In this document: positions 36,570 to 46,287 of the stretch, piece after piece
How the letters are laid out: every line of letters begins with the position of its first letter
How positions within the stretch are numbered: position 1 is the first letter of the stretch
NCBI GenBank assembly: GCA_010909165.1
Contig: VJWM01000011.1
Coordinates: 186,001 to 250,000 of the forward strand
Origin: Anthoceros angustus
Lineage: Eukaryota; Streptophyta; Anthocerotopsida; Anthocerotales; Anthocerotaceae
Length of the DNA stretch: 64,000 bases
Reading direction: 5' to 3'
Made by a program: the position numbers and the translations under genes
The notes under the pieces: generated by a model
Database searches by the model: none
Seen by the model: only the letters and a program-made list of their open reading frames with translations
Told to the model about the DNA's origin: nothing

Positions 36570-38055
36570 CAATACAGCCTTGTACCAAGAGGCATTGAAC
36601 AAGCATCGTATACGATTGATGGAGGAAAGGAAGAAGTTGACCAAGCATCGCTCAAAATCGTACAAGGAGCCTCATAAATATATGTTATTATCAATCGATT
36701 GTATGGACCAGAAGAAAACTTCACTCCCGCATATTTTGAGGTGGCCAAAGGACTTGAAAGAGGATAGTTGAATCACAAGACATGTGGTGGGCTGCTTGAT
36801 ACATAACTACACATTCAAAGCGGCCTATCGCATTATGCAAATTTAGCAAATGATGCAAACGACAATAACCATTATCCAGATGTTATACATACCTATGCAG
36901 GATTACTTCCCAAGGTGTTATATCTGATTGGACAACACATGTAGGGAGAACAAGAACCAGCTTTTATTTGCGTATTTGAACATGCTTGTGGAACTCGGGA
37001 CGTTTGAGAAAGTGAAGGTTGGTTTCCTTCTTGTCGGGCATACACACGACTGTGTAGATCAAATGTTCTCTTGTTTCTCCAAGCATTTAAAGCATAAAGA
37101 GGCCAGTCCTTACCTACAATGCAAGAAATTTTGAGGAGTCATTCACGCCAAATCCAGAGGTAATGTGTTGTGAGGTTGCCGACTTAGGTCATTCGTGTGG
37201 CCTATAGGAGCGAGGATTGACGGCGGAAATACATACGTGCGGAAGTTGAACAACCTATCATTTCAACACCGTTCAAAATCACACGGAAGACAAAGTCGGC
37301 GGAAAGGTAATCATTGAGTAAGCGATTACTCTACCTCGCCATTGTGGGAATCCAAGATGGGCTGGAGTTTTGTCTCATGTTCGAGGGCTCATCGGCCCGA
37401 CTCCTTGATGGCACTGGGCAAAAGACAAAAGGGAAGTGAGGCGGTCTTAACGCACGTGAAGGCGTGGATCACTTGAAGAAAGGATTGATAAAGCTACCAA
37501 CTTATTTGACTCTGCGGAGGAAGAATGGTGGAGTTTGGAATGATCAAGTTGAAATCGCAAATATAGTAGACCATAACATTGGACTTGTCCTGCATAACCC
37601 CTGGAGATGGTACGGCAGGCGTGGTGAGCACACGTTCCTCCAATGCAGATACCGGAAGAAGCTATTGGATGAGGCTTTATTGCGCGACATACCACAAAGG
37701 GCCATGTACAGGGGCCTATCAAAGTATCGAACGCCAGGAGGAGGAAATGGAGAGGATGAATGGCAATATCCTGGAGATAGAGAAAGGAATGTTCATTGTG
37801 ACGCCGTGTGAAGGCGACACACACAACATGGCGTTTAAGGTAGCGAAGGTTGTTAGTGTCCACCTCGCGGCACCGAAACCCTATATACTTGTGCACTGGT
37901 GGCGAACGGACCACACCGATGCTTACGAGGGCAAATATGTTGGGGAGTATTTATTGAGGAGTGAAATGGACGAGCCACTGCGAAAAGCGAGGAAAGTGCG
38001 ACCTCCAAACATCCAAAAGTTGTCAGAAAACCGTTATAGTATACTATGGTTTTAA
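36570..38055 (+). pseudogene. Transposase-like (DUF7869-type) gene, 3' half
   Basis: The frames continue in order. 36580-36771 has the LLSIDCMDQKKTSLPHI motif. 36928-37134 has DNTCRENKNQLLFAYLNMLV and VGFLLVGHTHDCVDQMFSCF, the hallmark Asn/Lys and GHTH..DQ.FS signatures of the family. 37464-37811 and 37579-38055 are the C-terminal part, ending RYSILWF at 38055. Several frame slips occur; one lies beside CTG just before DNTCRENK. The active state cannot be judged. Confidence 0.75.
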
Positions 38056-38274
38056 ACTAACTTCCGAAACATCATGCGCATAGCGGATAAAAAGCTATAA
38101 AGGAAAAGGCGAGTGCTCTCCGAATGCACCTCCACCATGCACTTCCAATGAGGCGATGGAGAGTGACAATGATGGTAATAGCGTCATTGAAGGAGGGTGA
38201 GGGTCTCGATTCAGGCGAGGAGTAATGTCATTAGTTTTGGATTTGGGAATAAGTGTGGAACAACTCCGCACCTA

Positions 38275-38330
38275 GTTTCATGATAACATGCCGCGACTGG
38301 ATTATAGTTTCATGATAACATGCCGCGACA
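38275..38330. repeat. 31-bp tandem duplication
   Basis: AGTTTCATGATAACATGCCG recurs after 31 bp, with both copies followed by CGAC. It lies in the 3' flank of the transposase-like gene. Confidence 0.85.
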
Positions 38331-38653
38331 ATATATTACTTTCTCTTGAAATCTGTTTTGTTAAGACAAACGTGTGACATCATGCCGGCATTGAGTTCCT
38401 TCCAAACCTCGCCTTCTATTGTGGACATGCTTCCGTCAGGCCGCAATACCATCCCGACATGTATGGTTGCCTTTCACTAGTGAAAATCCCTTACTGTATA
38501 TGACGCATTTAGGCGTTGATGAGCATTGACTGACACTGTTTCACAATCCACCAGCTGCATGTCGTAATCATGATCCAATAATGACGCTATCAATGTTGAT
38601 GTAAACTTGATCCAACTCCACTGGCTGGGCGCTGGCATTCCGGTTGGACGACT

Positions 38654-38675
38654 GGGCGCCGGCATGCCGGCGCCC
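38654..38675. repeat. Perfect 22-bp palindrome with a GGCATGCC core
   Basis: The inner 20 bases GGCGCCGGCATGCCGGCGCC are self-complementary and flanked by G and C. It is the same core as in the 11.8-kb and 36-kb arrays, here as a single copy with a half copy just upstream (GGGCGCTGGCATTCC). Confidence 0.95.
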
Positions 38676-38679
38676 ATGC

Positions 38680-39640
38680 CACCCACAACAGCCGCGTTCA
38701 CGCGTTACAACATTATTTCAAAGACCGGGCAGATGGCACTCCTTAGTTCCAGGAATATGATTTCAAACACATCGCCGCCATCTTGTTTACAATGATTGGA
38801 ATGAATGGCACCAGAAAATCCTGGAGGCAAGTATTTTGCACCCGCAAGGATGGGGAGCCCACATGGGTATTATTCCTCGTAAGTTGCATGCTGCGAAAAC
38901 GGTACCACTGTTCTTCTAGTGGTCTGGTGGAAAGGAAGATGCCATGACTATGATTTAAACCCGTTTTTTCAATGCGAATTTGGCAATTACATCCCAAAAG
39001 AGATATTCCGACAACCATCAAAAACACCCTTCCCAGTTTAAAGACCCTCGGAGCCGCTTGGTGTATATTCAGCCGCTTCAAATATTATGCTGTTTCAATT
39101 CTCAATATTAATGCATACCATAGACGCTTGAACACGTTTAAGCCCTCCTTGATGACTTTTCCTTTTTCCTGAGAAGAAATACCACGAGTCCCGAGTTCCA
39201 CACCACACTGACACAAGACCTTACCCGGCCATAGTCCTCCATGCATATCCAGCTTGTCATGCTTTCAATAGATAGGTGATAGCTCTTGGACGTTAGGGAG
39301 GGAAGAAACGAGCGAGTTGTAGGGCTGGACCTGTAGCTTTCGGTTTCAAGAAGCAAGTCCAGATTTAAGCAGTGTTTCCTCTGGTCAAATGATTTCTAGG
39401 ATTTTTGGCGTACGACATTTGTGTTCTGTCTTCCTGACCAGGCCAGGCTGGGACAGGATGTCGCTCACTTAAATCGAACCCGAGGCTTGCCCTTATTTTA
39501 CAATGACAGTAGATAAAGCCAAAGGTAGCTCACAATAGCAACAGCTGGTGCCAAACTGCTAATTGAAATTTTCGATATTGAAACGCGGATTAGATTGCAC
39601 GTCACGCATCACCGACAGCAGAAAAATGTCTGTAAGTGCG
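38680..39640. other. No supported gene
   Basis: A minus-strand frame at 38743-39081 (112 aa) shows no recognisable domain. The stretch is ordinary in composition and richer in CAG/CTG than the left part of the window. Confidence 0.45.
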
Positions 39641-39682
39641 TGTTGTCCTTTTGGTTGTGCAGGATGGTTGCTGTTGTTGCAG

Positions 39683-39862
39683 GACTTTCAATGGCGGTTA
39701 GGCGTAACAGCAGCAAATGACGAGGTTCAGGCTGTGGGAACTTGCTTTGTGCAGCTGAAGCTTCTGCTGGATGATGCTTCCAAGTACCTGCAATCGCTCA
39801 ATCACCTTGAACTCAAGTCAGTGAATGGTTTCGGGTCGTGGCAACTTTTTTGTGGACGCTGA
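39683..39862 (+). pseudogene. COMM-domain (COMMD7-like) exon relic
   Basis: After a good 3' splice context (CTGTTGTTGCAG), the frame reads DFQWRLGVTAANDEV, then VGTCFVQLKLLLDDASK. This follows the COMM domain of COMMD7-type proteins (Trp, then GVT, then QLKL). COMMD proteins are scaffold subunits in endosomal sorting complexes. The expected end of the domain (a helical LHE-type segment) is not seen, and no upstream exons could be found. It is either an orphan exon of a decayed gene or part of a gene whose other exons I could not recognise. Confidence 0.5.
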
Positions 39863-39899
39863 GGCACCGCCGAGAGAGGAGCGGCATGTTTGCTAGCAA

Positions 39900-40150
39900 G
39901 GATGAAACATGACTGAGGGGTTCATTGTTTTCCTTCTTTGCCTGCTACCGTGTGTCCGGTCTTCGTTCTTGGTTGCAACAAGAAAGTGGTGGATGGGAGA
40001 GACGTCCTGTGGGCTAATGGTCGGAATATTGGGTTGCCATTCTGCTATGTCATACCTCCACAGCCGAGAGCGGGGGTTGAACAGTGCTCAGTTTCCCGCC
40101 TAATGTGCTGCCCCCTCTCTAATACGACCTTATAGCCTCCCTCCGAAAAC
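39900..40150 (+). other. Short open stretch, unidentified
   Basis: Overlapping plus-strand frames of 64-65 residues (39909-40103 and 39938-40135) look coding-like in the second phase (FVLGCNKKVVDGRDVLWANG) but match nothing I know. Confidence 0.25.
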
Positions 40151-40254
40151 CACTTAAAACCAGCTGCCGGTTAGAAGTGGGCACGACACCGACACGACAA
40201 ATCCGGCCCAACCCAACCGGGCCTCAGTCCACGCTCTCCCGTAGCCGCCGCTAG

Positions 40255-40883
40255 GATAGAAGACGAGAAAGAAGTTTATTAAAGTCCACTGAGGACGAAC
40301 TTCCGCCATGGGACTGATATGACAGAAATATATAAAAGTATTAAAGTTTAATCGATATTTTGAACTTGACCTAAATACTAGCAAGTTGAAAAGTTGATAC
40401 ACTTTGTTCTAAAAGTTCGCATTTGTTTCAAGCAAACTCTTGTAAGAATAGGGTCAAGAAAAGAAAAGAGAAGAAACTTCACATCAAAGACTGAGCTGTT
40501 AAGAATAAGTTGGCCAAATCATTGCTGATATTTTCGTAGATGGGGCAAAAGTAAAGAAAATGTTCCTCAAGTCTCAACTTCTCTGTTGCATAACCTGCAT
40601 ATTCTGGTCTCCTAAATGGCCTTGGGTATAGCCATCTATTAGTCCCAACTCTCAGACGGTGAGACCCCACACGAAAATGATCGATAATCATCCTAAGATT
40701 GAAAGACACATGGTTGCGAGATAAGGTCAAAGCAAGGTCTCCCAGACTTGGAGAGGATACGAAAAAATTGTTTGTCAGTCTGGAGTTTAGTAGGTAAGGA
40801 TCCAAAGACGGGAGACCCGGTGTAGGAGAGATTGGTGAATATTGCAATTCATTGCGAATGGACCTATTAGAAGGAGCAGGCAA
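40255..40883 (-). mobile_element. LINE (non-LTR retrotransposon) 3' end, truncated
   Basis: The 134-residue minus-strand frame 40479-40883 has FRVGSHRLRVGTNRW and, downstream, LRLEEHFLYFCPIYENI. This is the arrangement at the C-terminus of plant LINE ORF2 proteins (basic GSH.LR motif, then a zinc-knuckle-like EEHFL..CP). The rest of ORF2, with reverse transcriptase, is missing on the right, consistent with 5' truncation. The 3' UTR runs left to about 40255, where AATAAACTTC occurs on the minus strand. Confidence 0.7.
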
Positions 40884-40997
40884 AAATTGGAAGAGAGGGT
40901 AGGCCTAGAGACTTTCAGGACTGAAGCCAAGGTTTTCAAGCCAAGCAGATGACTAGGCATACCAGCAAGTCTTGCTACTTAAAGAGCCTAACTTCCG

Positions 40998-41080
40998 AGA
41001 GGATTGGAAAGCAAGGAGGAGGTACTGGGGAGTGGAGGGAGGATTGGAAAGCAAGGAGGAGGTACAGGGGAGTGCAGATG
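40998..41080. repeat. 41-bp tandem duplication
   Basis: GAGGATTGGAAAGCAAGGAG (to GGTAC) occurs at 40998 and again 41 bp later, with one substitution. Confidence 0.85.
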
Positions 41081-41569
41081 GGGTCCTCTAAAGATTAGAG
41101 CTAGTACAGGAAGTTGGTTGGATGAAGCAGACCCGAGCCAAGTTGAATCAAGAAAGACAAAACAAACCCTCAAGTTCAAGCGGAAAAGTGGCAAACTCTG
41201 CAAGAAAGATGGCGAAGGGGACATCTAAAACCTTTTAGAAGGAAGAAGTCTGAGGCAAACTAAGATCGCGAAGAAAGACGTTTGAACCTTATAGGAAGAT
41301 GTCTGAACCTTACAGAAGGAAGACGACTGTGGGTAGGAGCCTGTGTCCCTATGTCCACTGTCTTGGTTGCTAGACACCAACAACCCTCTGTGTGTGTCCG
41401 TACGATAACATTGCCTTCTTTGCAGGAGCAACTGATATGAGTGAATGCCTAAACGCCAATATTGATCATTTCTGTTGAGTTCATTGGAGCGGTCCTCAGT
41501 ATCAGTATCGTGTACTGTAGCATTCAGTTCTTGCTCTACTAACCTTGGAGAGTCTTCAATATGAACATG

Positions 41570-41745
41570 CGAATGTCCACATGTTTTAGCCACTGATATG
41601 CACCTTGCATATGTGTCCGCCACATGTTTTAGCCACTGATGTGCACCTGCATATGTGTCCGCCACATATTTTAGCCACTGATGTGTACCTGCATATGTGT
41701 CCGCCACATGTTTTAGCCACTGATGTGCACCTGCATATGTGCCCG
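41570..41745. repeat. Four-copy tandem repeat of about 42 bp
   Basis: CCACATGTTTTAGCCACTGA followed by TGTGCACCTGCATATGTGTC repeats four times with few changes. The minus-strand frame at 41225-41707 reads the array as ADTYAG.HQWLK repeats, probably by chance. Confidence 0.9.
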
Positions 41746-41879
41746 ATATAATATTTTTGGCAAAACCAGGTAGAGCCAGGAACTACGTACGTATGAGACT
41801 AACTCACTCTCCCCTTGCATATGTGGGTGTGTGCAAATGTGTGTAGACCCCGTTAAGTCTGAGCAACTTAATAGGCCCC

Positions 41880-42010
41880 TTTGGGTTTTGTGTATTAGGT
41901 ATCAATCTAATCCATGTCCACCAAGTAGTAATGATAATGAAGAAATTGGGTTTTGTGCATCAGGTATCAATCTAATCCATGTCCACCAAGTAGTAATGAT
42001 AATGAAGAAG
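41880..42010. repeat. 65-bp tandem duplication next to a LINE-like 3' tail
   Basis: TTGGGTTTTGTGTATTAGGT, continuing to AATGATAATGAAGAA, occurs at about 41880 and again at about 41945. The sequence just after it (42015-42053) matches the LINE 3' tail at 40265-40310 (GAAGTCCACTAAGGACGGAT against AAAGTCCACTGAGGACGAAC). Confidence 0.85.
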
Positions 42011-42059
42011 AATAAGAAAATTTTTATTGAAGTCCACTAAGGACGGATTTCCATCACGG

Positions 42060-42150
42060 GTCGGTACTTAACAACTTGTACCATGGTATTGCCTACATGG
42101 GACTTGGTACTCGGTACTTAACAACTTGTACCATGGTATTGCCTAAGCTA
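42060..42150. repeat. 52-bp tandem duplication
   Basis: CGGTACTTAACAACTTGTAC (to ATTGCCTA) occurs at 42062 and 42114. It lies just downstream of the GST stop codon on the opposite side. Confidence 0.85.
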
Positions 42151-42326
42151 CTTGCACCAAGGGCATCCATTCCCTTTAGGCCTCCCATCTAAGTACCGAT
42201 CCAAGCGACGTTCTTATAAATGTGTCCATCTGGACTCAGCCATTTGTACACACATTTACCTGCATTACCATTACGCAAAGTCAATAGTTGAAAATGGCTC
42301 TAGCCACCAGTGTAGCGGCAAACACG

Positions 42327-43097
42327 CTACTGGTGCCTGGTTCGCAAGTAAGGAGAAGTGAGCTCCACGTACTTGTTCCAGGAAGGCCTGGACGTGACGT
42401 CCTTCCACCATGCCTGCACATGCGGGCTGGCCTTGAAGATCTCGGCAACCTCAGGGGCGGCGCGCAGGATGTAGTTAGTAGGCACCATGTGCGTGACATC
42501 CGCCAAGGAAAAGTCATCACCGGCCAGGTACTTGTGCTTAGCGAGGTGAGGGTCGTAGATGTCCAACAACTCCCCAACCTTCTTGATGTTCTCCTGCACC
42601 ACACCCTCGTCTGCCGGCCTCTTGTGGAACAAAGGAGCGAAGTACCTCTCCACCACGATCGCGCTGGCAGGCTTGCTGTAGTTGTGAGCCTCCACTTCGA
42701 TCCACTGGTCAACCTTCCCCCTCAGCTTGAGATCCTTGGGATACAGCTCCGTCCCCTGTCCCGCAAACTTGTCCGCCGCATACTTAGCAACAGCCCGGGA
42801 CTCTGCCTGTCACACAAGCAAGGCTGAGTGAGCAACCCCATTCCAATCCTAGGCTTCCCAAATCGCAAGCTTCCATTCCAGCATTCTTGATTTCAACTCA
42901 CCGTAAATCTCGTAGTCTCCATCCGCAAGGTAGGGGATCTGCCCGAAAGGCTGGTGAGCCACATACTCCGGGTGCTTGTGAGCACCCTCGGGCAAATCCA
43001 CCGAGACCAACTCGAAATCCGCCTCCTTCTCCCACAGAGTAAGCAGCACGGTGCCGGTGGCTCCAGACAGAGGATAGCCGTAAACCTTGATCGTCAT
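42327..43097 (-). CDS. GSTF: Phi-class glutathione S-transferase
   Basis: Conjugates glutathione to electrophiles in the cytosol. Two exons, 43097-42902 and 42802-42327, give 223 residues. The intron is 99 bp with GTGAGT and GCAG ends; splicing restores ESRAVAKY at residues 66-73. The N-terminal thioredoxin-like domain starts MTIKVYGYPLSGATG with the likely catalytic Ser11. Typical phi features are HKHPEYVAHQPFGQIPYLAD and the glutathione-contacting Glu66-Ser67. The C-terminal helical domain has YLAGDDFSLADVTHM and WWKDVTSRPSW. Length is close to the usual 210-220. No frame break is seen and CAG/CTG sites are normal. The start is the first ATG matching the family N-terminus. Whether it acts on toxins or as a transport ligand carrier cannot be told. 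Confidence 0.95.
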
Positions 43098-43399
43098 GGT
43101 GCCCTGCTTGGTAGCCGAGAGATTGGCCGGTTGACACACAAGCGACAATGAAACGCGGACGCCTTGAAAAGCGAATTTAGGCAAAGCAAGAGAAGCAAGC
43201 GAACAGCTCAGAGGTCTGGGATAGCTGCAGATGGAAGACGGACAACCAGATGCAGATGTAGATGAGTCCTTCATACGCACCGGATATGTTTCTACAACAC
43301 AGCGCGCACAAAGCGCAGAATCAAGGTTGAAGGACGGCCCACTGGAAGCATCTGCTACTGACGACCGGACGACCGGACCCGTGACAACACAATAAGTTT
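43098..43399. promoter_or_regulatory. GST upstream region
   Basis: This 300-bp interval holds the 5' UTR and probably the promoter of the minus-strand GST. I see no clear TATA box or stress-response element. The in-frame upstream extension to 43280 is open but lacks similarity, so the start at 43097 is preferred. Confidence 0.4.
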
Positions 43400-44345
43400 G
43401 TGGCTACGTGGCGAGGTGATACGAAGGAGAGGCGAAGGTTCTGGGATTCGCGCATGTATGCAAAGCGTGGCAGCTTGGAAGAGGCCCAGACAGTGGTTGA
43501 TGAACTTGACTCATTGCACTTCCTGCGTATGCAATATTACGGATTGAGTGCACAAGGACTGGGTGACATCGCTGCAGCCCTTGGACGATACGGCAGCTCA
43601 GTCCTGTCCACAATGGCTGTGTGTGGGAACGACATCATTTGGCCATCTTCACAAACTCGCCCTCGCTCAACATGCTCACGAATAGCGATATAGGCATGGA
43701 TGAGGAAGGGGCCGTGCTGATCGCAGAGGCCCTGCAGCGCTGGCCCTGGCCCTGGTTCAGGAGCTGCAGCTTCAGTTTAACAAGCCCTTCGGTCAATCCA
43801 GGTTCACCAAAGGGTCTTCCAAGGGTTGTAAAACAACCGCAGCATAAAGACTCTGGTGTTGGATGGCTGGGATGGGCTGGACGACAACATGTTCCAGGAC
43901 TTGATGAGGTCCTTGAGACCTAATTCCGACAGCATTCTAAAGAACGTCCCTATCAAGGAAACATCCTGGGAAAGCGAAGGCAAAGGGCGACAAATCCAGA
44001 ATGCTCTCATCCAAAACATACGCGGAAGATGAACGGCAGGGTAGAGACATTGCATCATGAACCTAATAGTCATTAGAAGCTTAGAGCAGTTGGCCACATC
44101 CACAGCTTCGGAGAAGCTTCCCTAGAGTAAAGGAAAGAAGCCATCAGAAGCTGCGAGTAAGCCCTTGATTCAAGTCTTGTTCATCACCCTTACTACTGGC
44201 ACCAGCCTCACCGAACAAGGCTGCTTGCTCTGTCATCCAGTTGAGGCCCTGACAGAGAAGTACAACGACTTCGTGCTCTGCCCAACCTTACGGAGGGAAA
44301 AACTCTTTCTGATAGTGAAGAACACTGTCGACTAAGGAAAAAGAT
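43400..44345 (+). pseudogene. Leucine-rich-repeat protein relic (ribonuclease-inhibitor-like LRRs)
   Basis: Plus-strand fragments in three phases run in order: LHFLRMQYYGLSAQGLGDIA (about 43515-43575), SLNMLTNSDIGMDEEGAVLI with AEALQRWP (about 43668-43740), and LVLDGWDGLDDNMFQDLMRS ending in GKGRQIQNALIQN (about 43850-44020). The pattern L..L...GL...G...(A)AL.. is that of RNI-type LRRs. Such repeats occur in plant NLR and Roco-like proteins, among others; the segment after the repeats hints at a larger signalling protein. Another coding-like stretch (EKYNDFVLCPTLRREKLFLI) lies near 44255-44320. Stops and frame changes make it a pseudogene as written. Confidence 0.5.
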
Positions 44346-45660
44346 AAGGACCTCCAGCACATTCGGAATGGGGATGGAATTGGTCCAAACTGTAGCCAGC
44401 TCGGACAGTGGACTGTCCAGAAACATCTCAGGGACAGTGGTGAGTCTAGAAGCACCTACCACAAATCCGGTGCGCCCACTTTTCGACATAATTCACACCG
44501 GATCTAAGGAACAGGCCGTTCCAAGGATCTTTGACACGTTATCCTGATTATTGTGAACAGACTTTCAGCGGTTTTGATTCTACGGTCTGGACTTTCACCT
44601 GAGCACCGTGTGTGCCATAACAGTGGAAGGGCTGCGAGTGTGAAGGCGTGCGAGAAATACTGCCTCCTTCGCTGGTGGCCAACAGTGAAATAGATTCACT
44701 TAATTGTAAGAGTTTTCTTGCAGAGATCTTCAGCTAAAAACTCAGTTTGCAGAGTGATCAGCAAGGTGAGGTTGCGTTTCAGCTCTACTATATGGTAAGC
44801 AATTCGTAGCCTACTCAGGGTTGATCAAGTTGCCAGGAGATGATCGATCGGTGATCCTGACGGGAAATGTTAGCCTCTGCCAGAACCTTATCTCCAGGGC
44901 AAATTTGCATTTGCAGCAGCGTGGCGATGTCGGAATCTAGTCAGCTTCTCGGAGTAGCACAATTGTCTTACTAGCAGCAGACTGCGTTGTTGAGCAGAGT
45001 CCCCGCGGCTTGACATCTCGCGCGGTTGCTAATCACTCGCATTGCTGCTTCTCGAGATCAAGCAAACTGACTGGTAAGCAGATCCTAGCAGCCTGGTTTG
45101 ATGCCGATGATGGCTGCTTGAGCTCCTTGAGGCCTTGGTGGGCCAAGTGATTCCGTAATGCTGAGCCACACTAAAGCTTGGATCAAAGAGCCTCAGGTGC
45201 AGGCCGGGCGACGGGCGTCGTCGAATATGGATACGTATAACACATGTTCCACGAGACCTGTGGCTGGCCAGCAGTGCAGTCCTCCGGCTCCCACCATGTA
45301 CGTATAACACGTATGCCACGAGACCTGTGGACTCCATCAGGGCCCGATCTGCTATGAGGCTCCAACCTCGTGAATGGTTCGGTTTGGAGCATGGAAAAGG
45401 CCGCCACAGGCTGAGCCTCAAGTTCACAGGCTGTTGGTGCTGCTGTTGGTGTTGGTATTGGAGCTGGTGCTGGTGCCGGTTCTGGTTGACCCTCAACCCG
45501 GCGAGGCAGAGGAAAATCAGGGATGGATCGGGGCGTGGTATGCGCAGCAGGGTGCAGGTGGCGGGTAACGAGGAATTTGGCAGCGTTTTGGAGGGAATTC
45601 CAGTTCCAAAACAGAAAAGGCATGGCAAAGTAGGATTCCACTCCATGGTATGGCATTACA
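44346..45660. other. No supported gene
   Basis: The frames at 45029-45646 (minus) and 45327-46016 (plus) overlap and are driven by a GGTGCTG/GTTGGT-type simple repeat at 45433-45490. A 37-bp direct repeat (CGTATAACACATGTTCCACG) occurs at about 45233 and 45301. Nothing else is recognised. Confidence 0.5.
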
Positions 45661-46287
45661 CGGGCTGCAGCAGCTACCTTATAAGGCGGCACCTGCCACT
45701 GCCTCTCTGTCCCCTTTGCAGTGCCTTGCTCTGGCTGGCACCATTATTTGTTGGCTGCTTCTGTTTGCCTACATCACTTCCCCAAAACTGGTATCTCTCG
45801 TCTACTCCCTCGTTTTTTTCTGCTTATCAGCTTGGAACTTGCTCTGCCGAACTCCACATTCTGCACCCACTTCAGAGTCACTCTCCTCTCAGCATACTCC
45901 TGTCTCCTGTCAGCTGGAATCTGGCACCGTTATCACCCAACCCGCTCCTGTCCTTCATGTTGACCTCACATCTTAAATCCCAGCGCAATCCTTGCTCACT
46001 TGTGGTAACCTATTAACGGATCTGATAAAGGAGGCAAAGCAAGCTCTTGGACTCTTGAGCAACCTCTTCCAGTTTTTTTAAGGTACACTCCCCACATTAT
46101 ATTGCATCTATCTAACGTGCAGACTGGCATCAGTACTCTTGAAACATGTATGTCCCAAGATGAGCAGGTGAATACTTTGTCCCATCGTTCATTTTTGGAG
46201 GCTTCTCATACACTCTCCTGACAGATCAATTCTCGCATGCTGCAACAAGAACCCCAACAGCACTAGTGCCAAGTTTCAGCCGTGGAC
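45661..46287 (+). promoter_or_regulatory. Upstream region of the type III PKS gene
   Basis: This is the 5' flank of the PKS gene. A TATA-like CTTATAAGGC lies at about 45678, about 600 bp before the ATG, which would need a long leader or an upstream intron. C/T-rich tracts follow. I cannot place a transcription start. Confidence 0.3.

Noticed and set aside
41225-41707. 160-residue minus-strand frame with ADTYAG repeats
   Set aside because: It is explained by the 42-bp tandem DNA repeat; no homology or start context supports it.
42288-42827. 179-residue plus-strand frame
   Set aside because: It is antisense to GST exon 2, whose family match and exon phases are clear.
45327-46016. 229-residue plus-strand frame before the PKS gene
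   Set aside because: Its Cys/Trp runs come from a GGTGCTG simple repeat; there is no domain, and a comparable minus-strand frame overlaps it.
46282-46287. GTG start two codons upstream of the PKS ATG
   Set aside because: Plant nuclear genes start at ATG; 46288 gives the family-like N-terminus.
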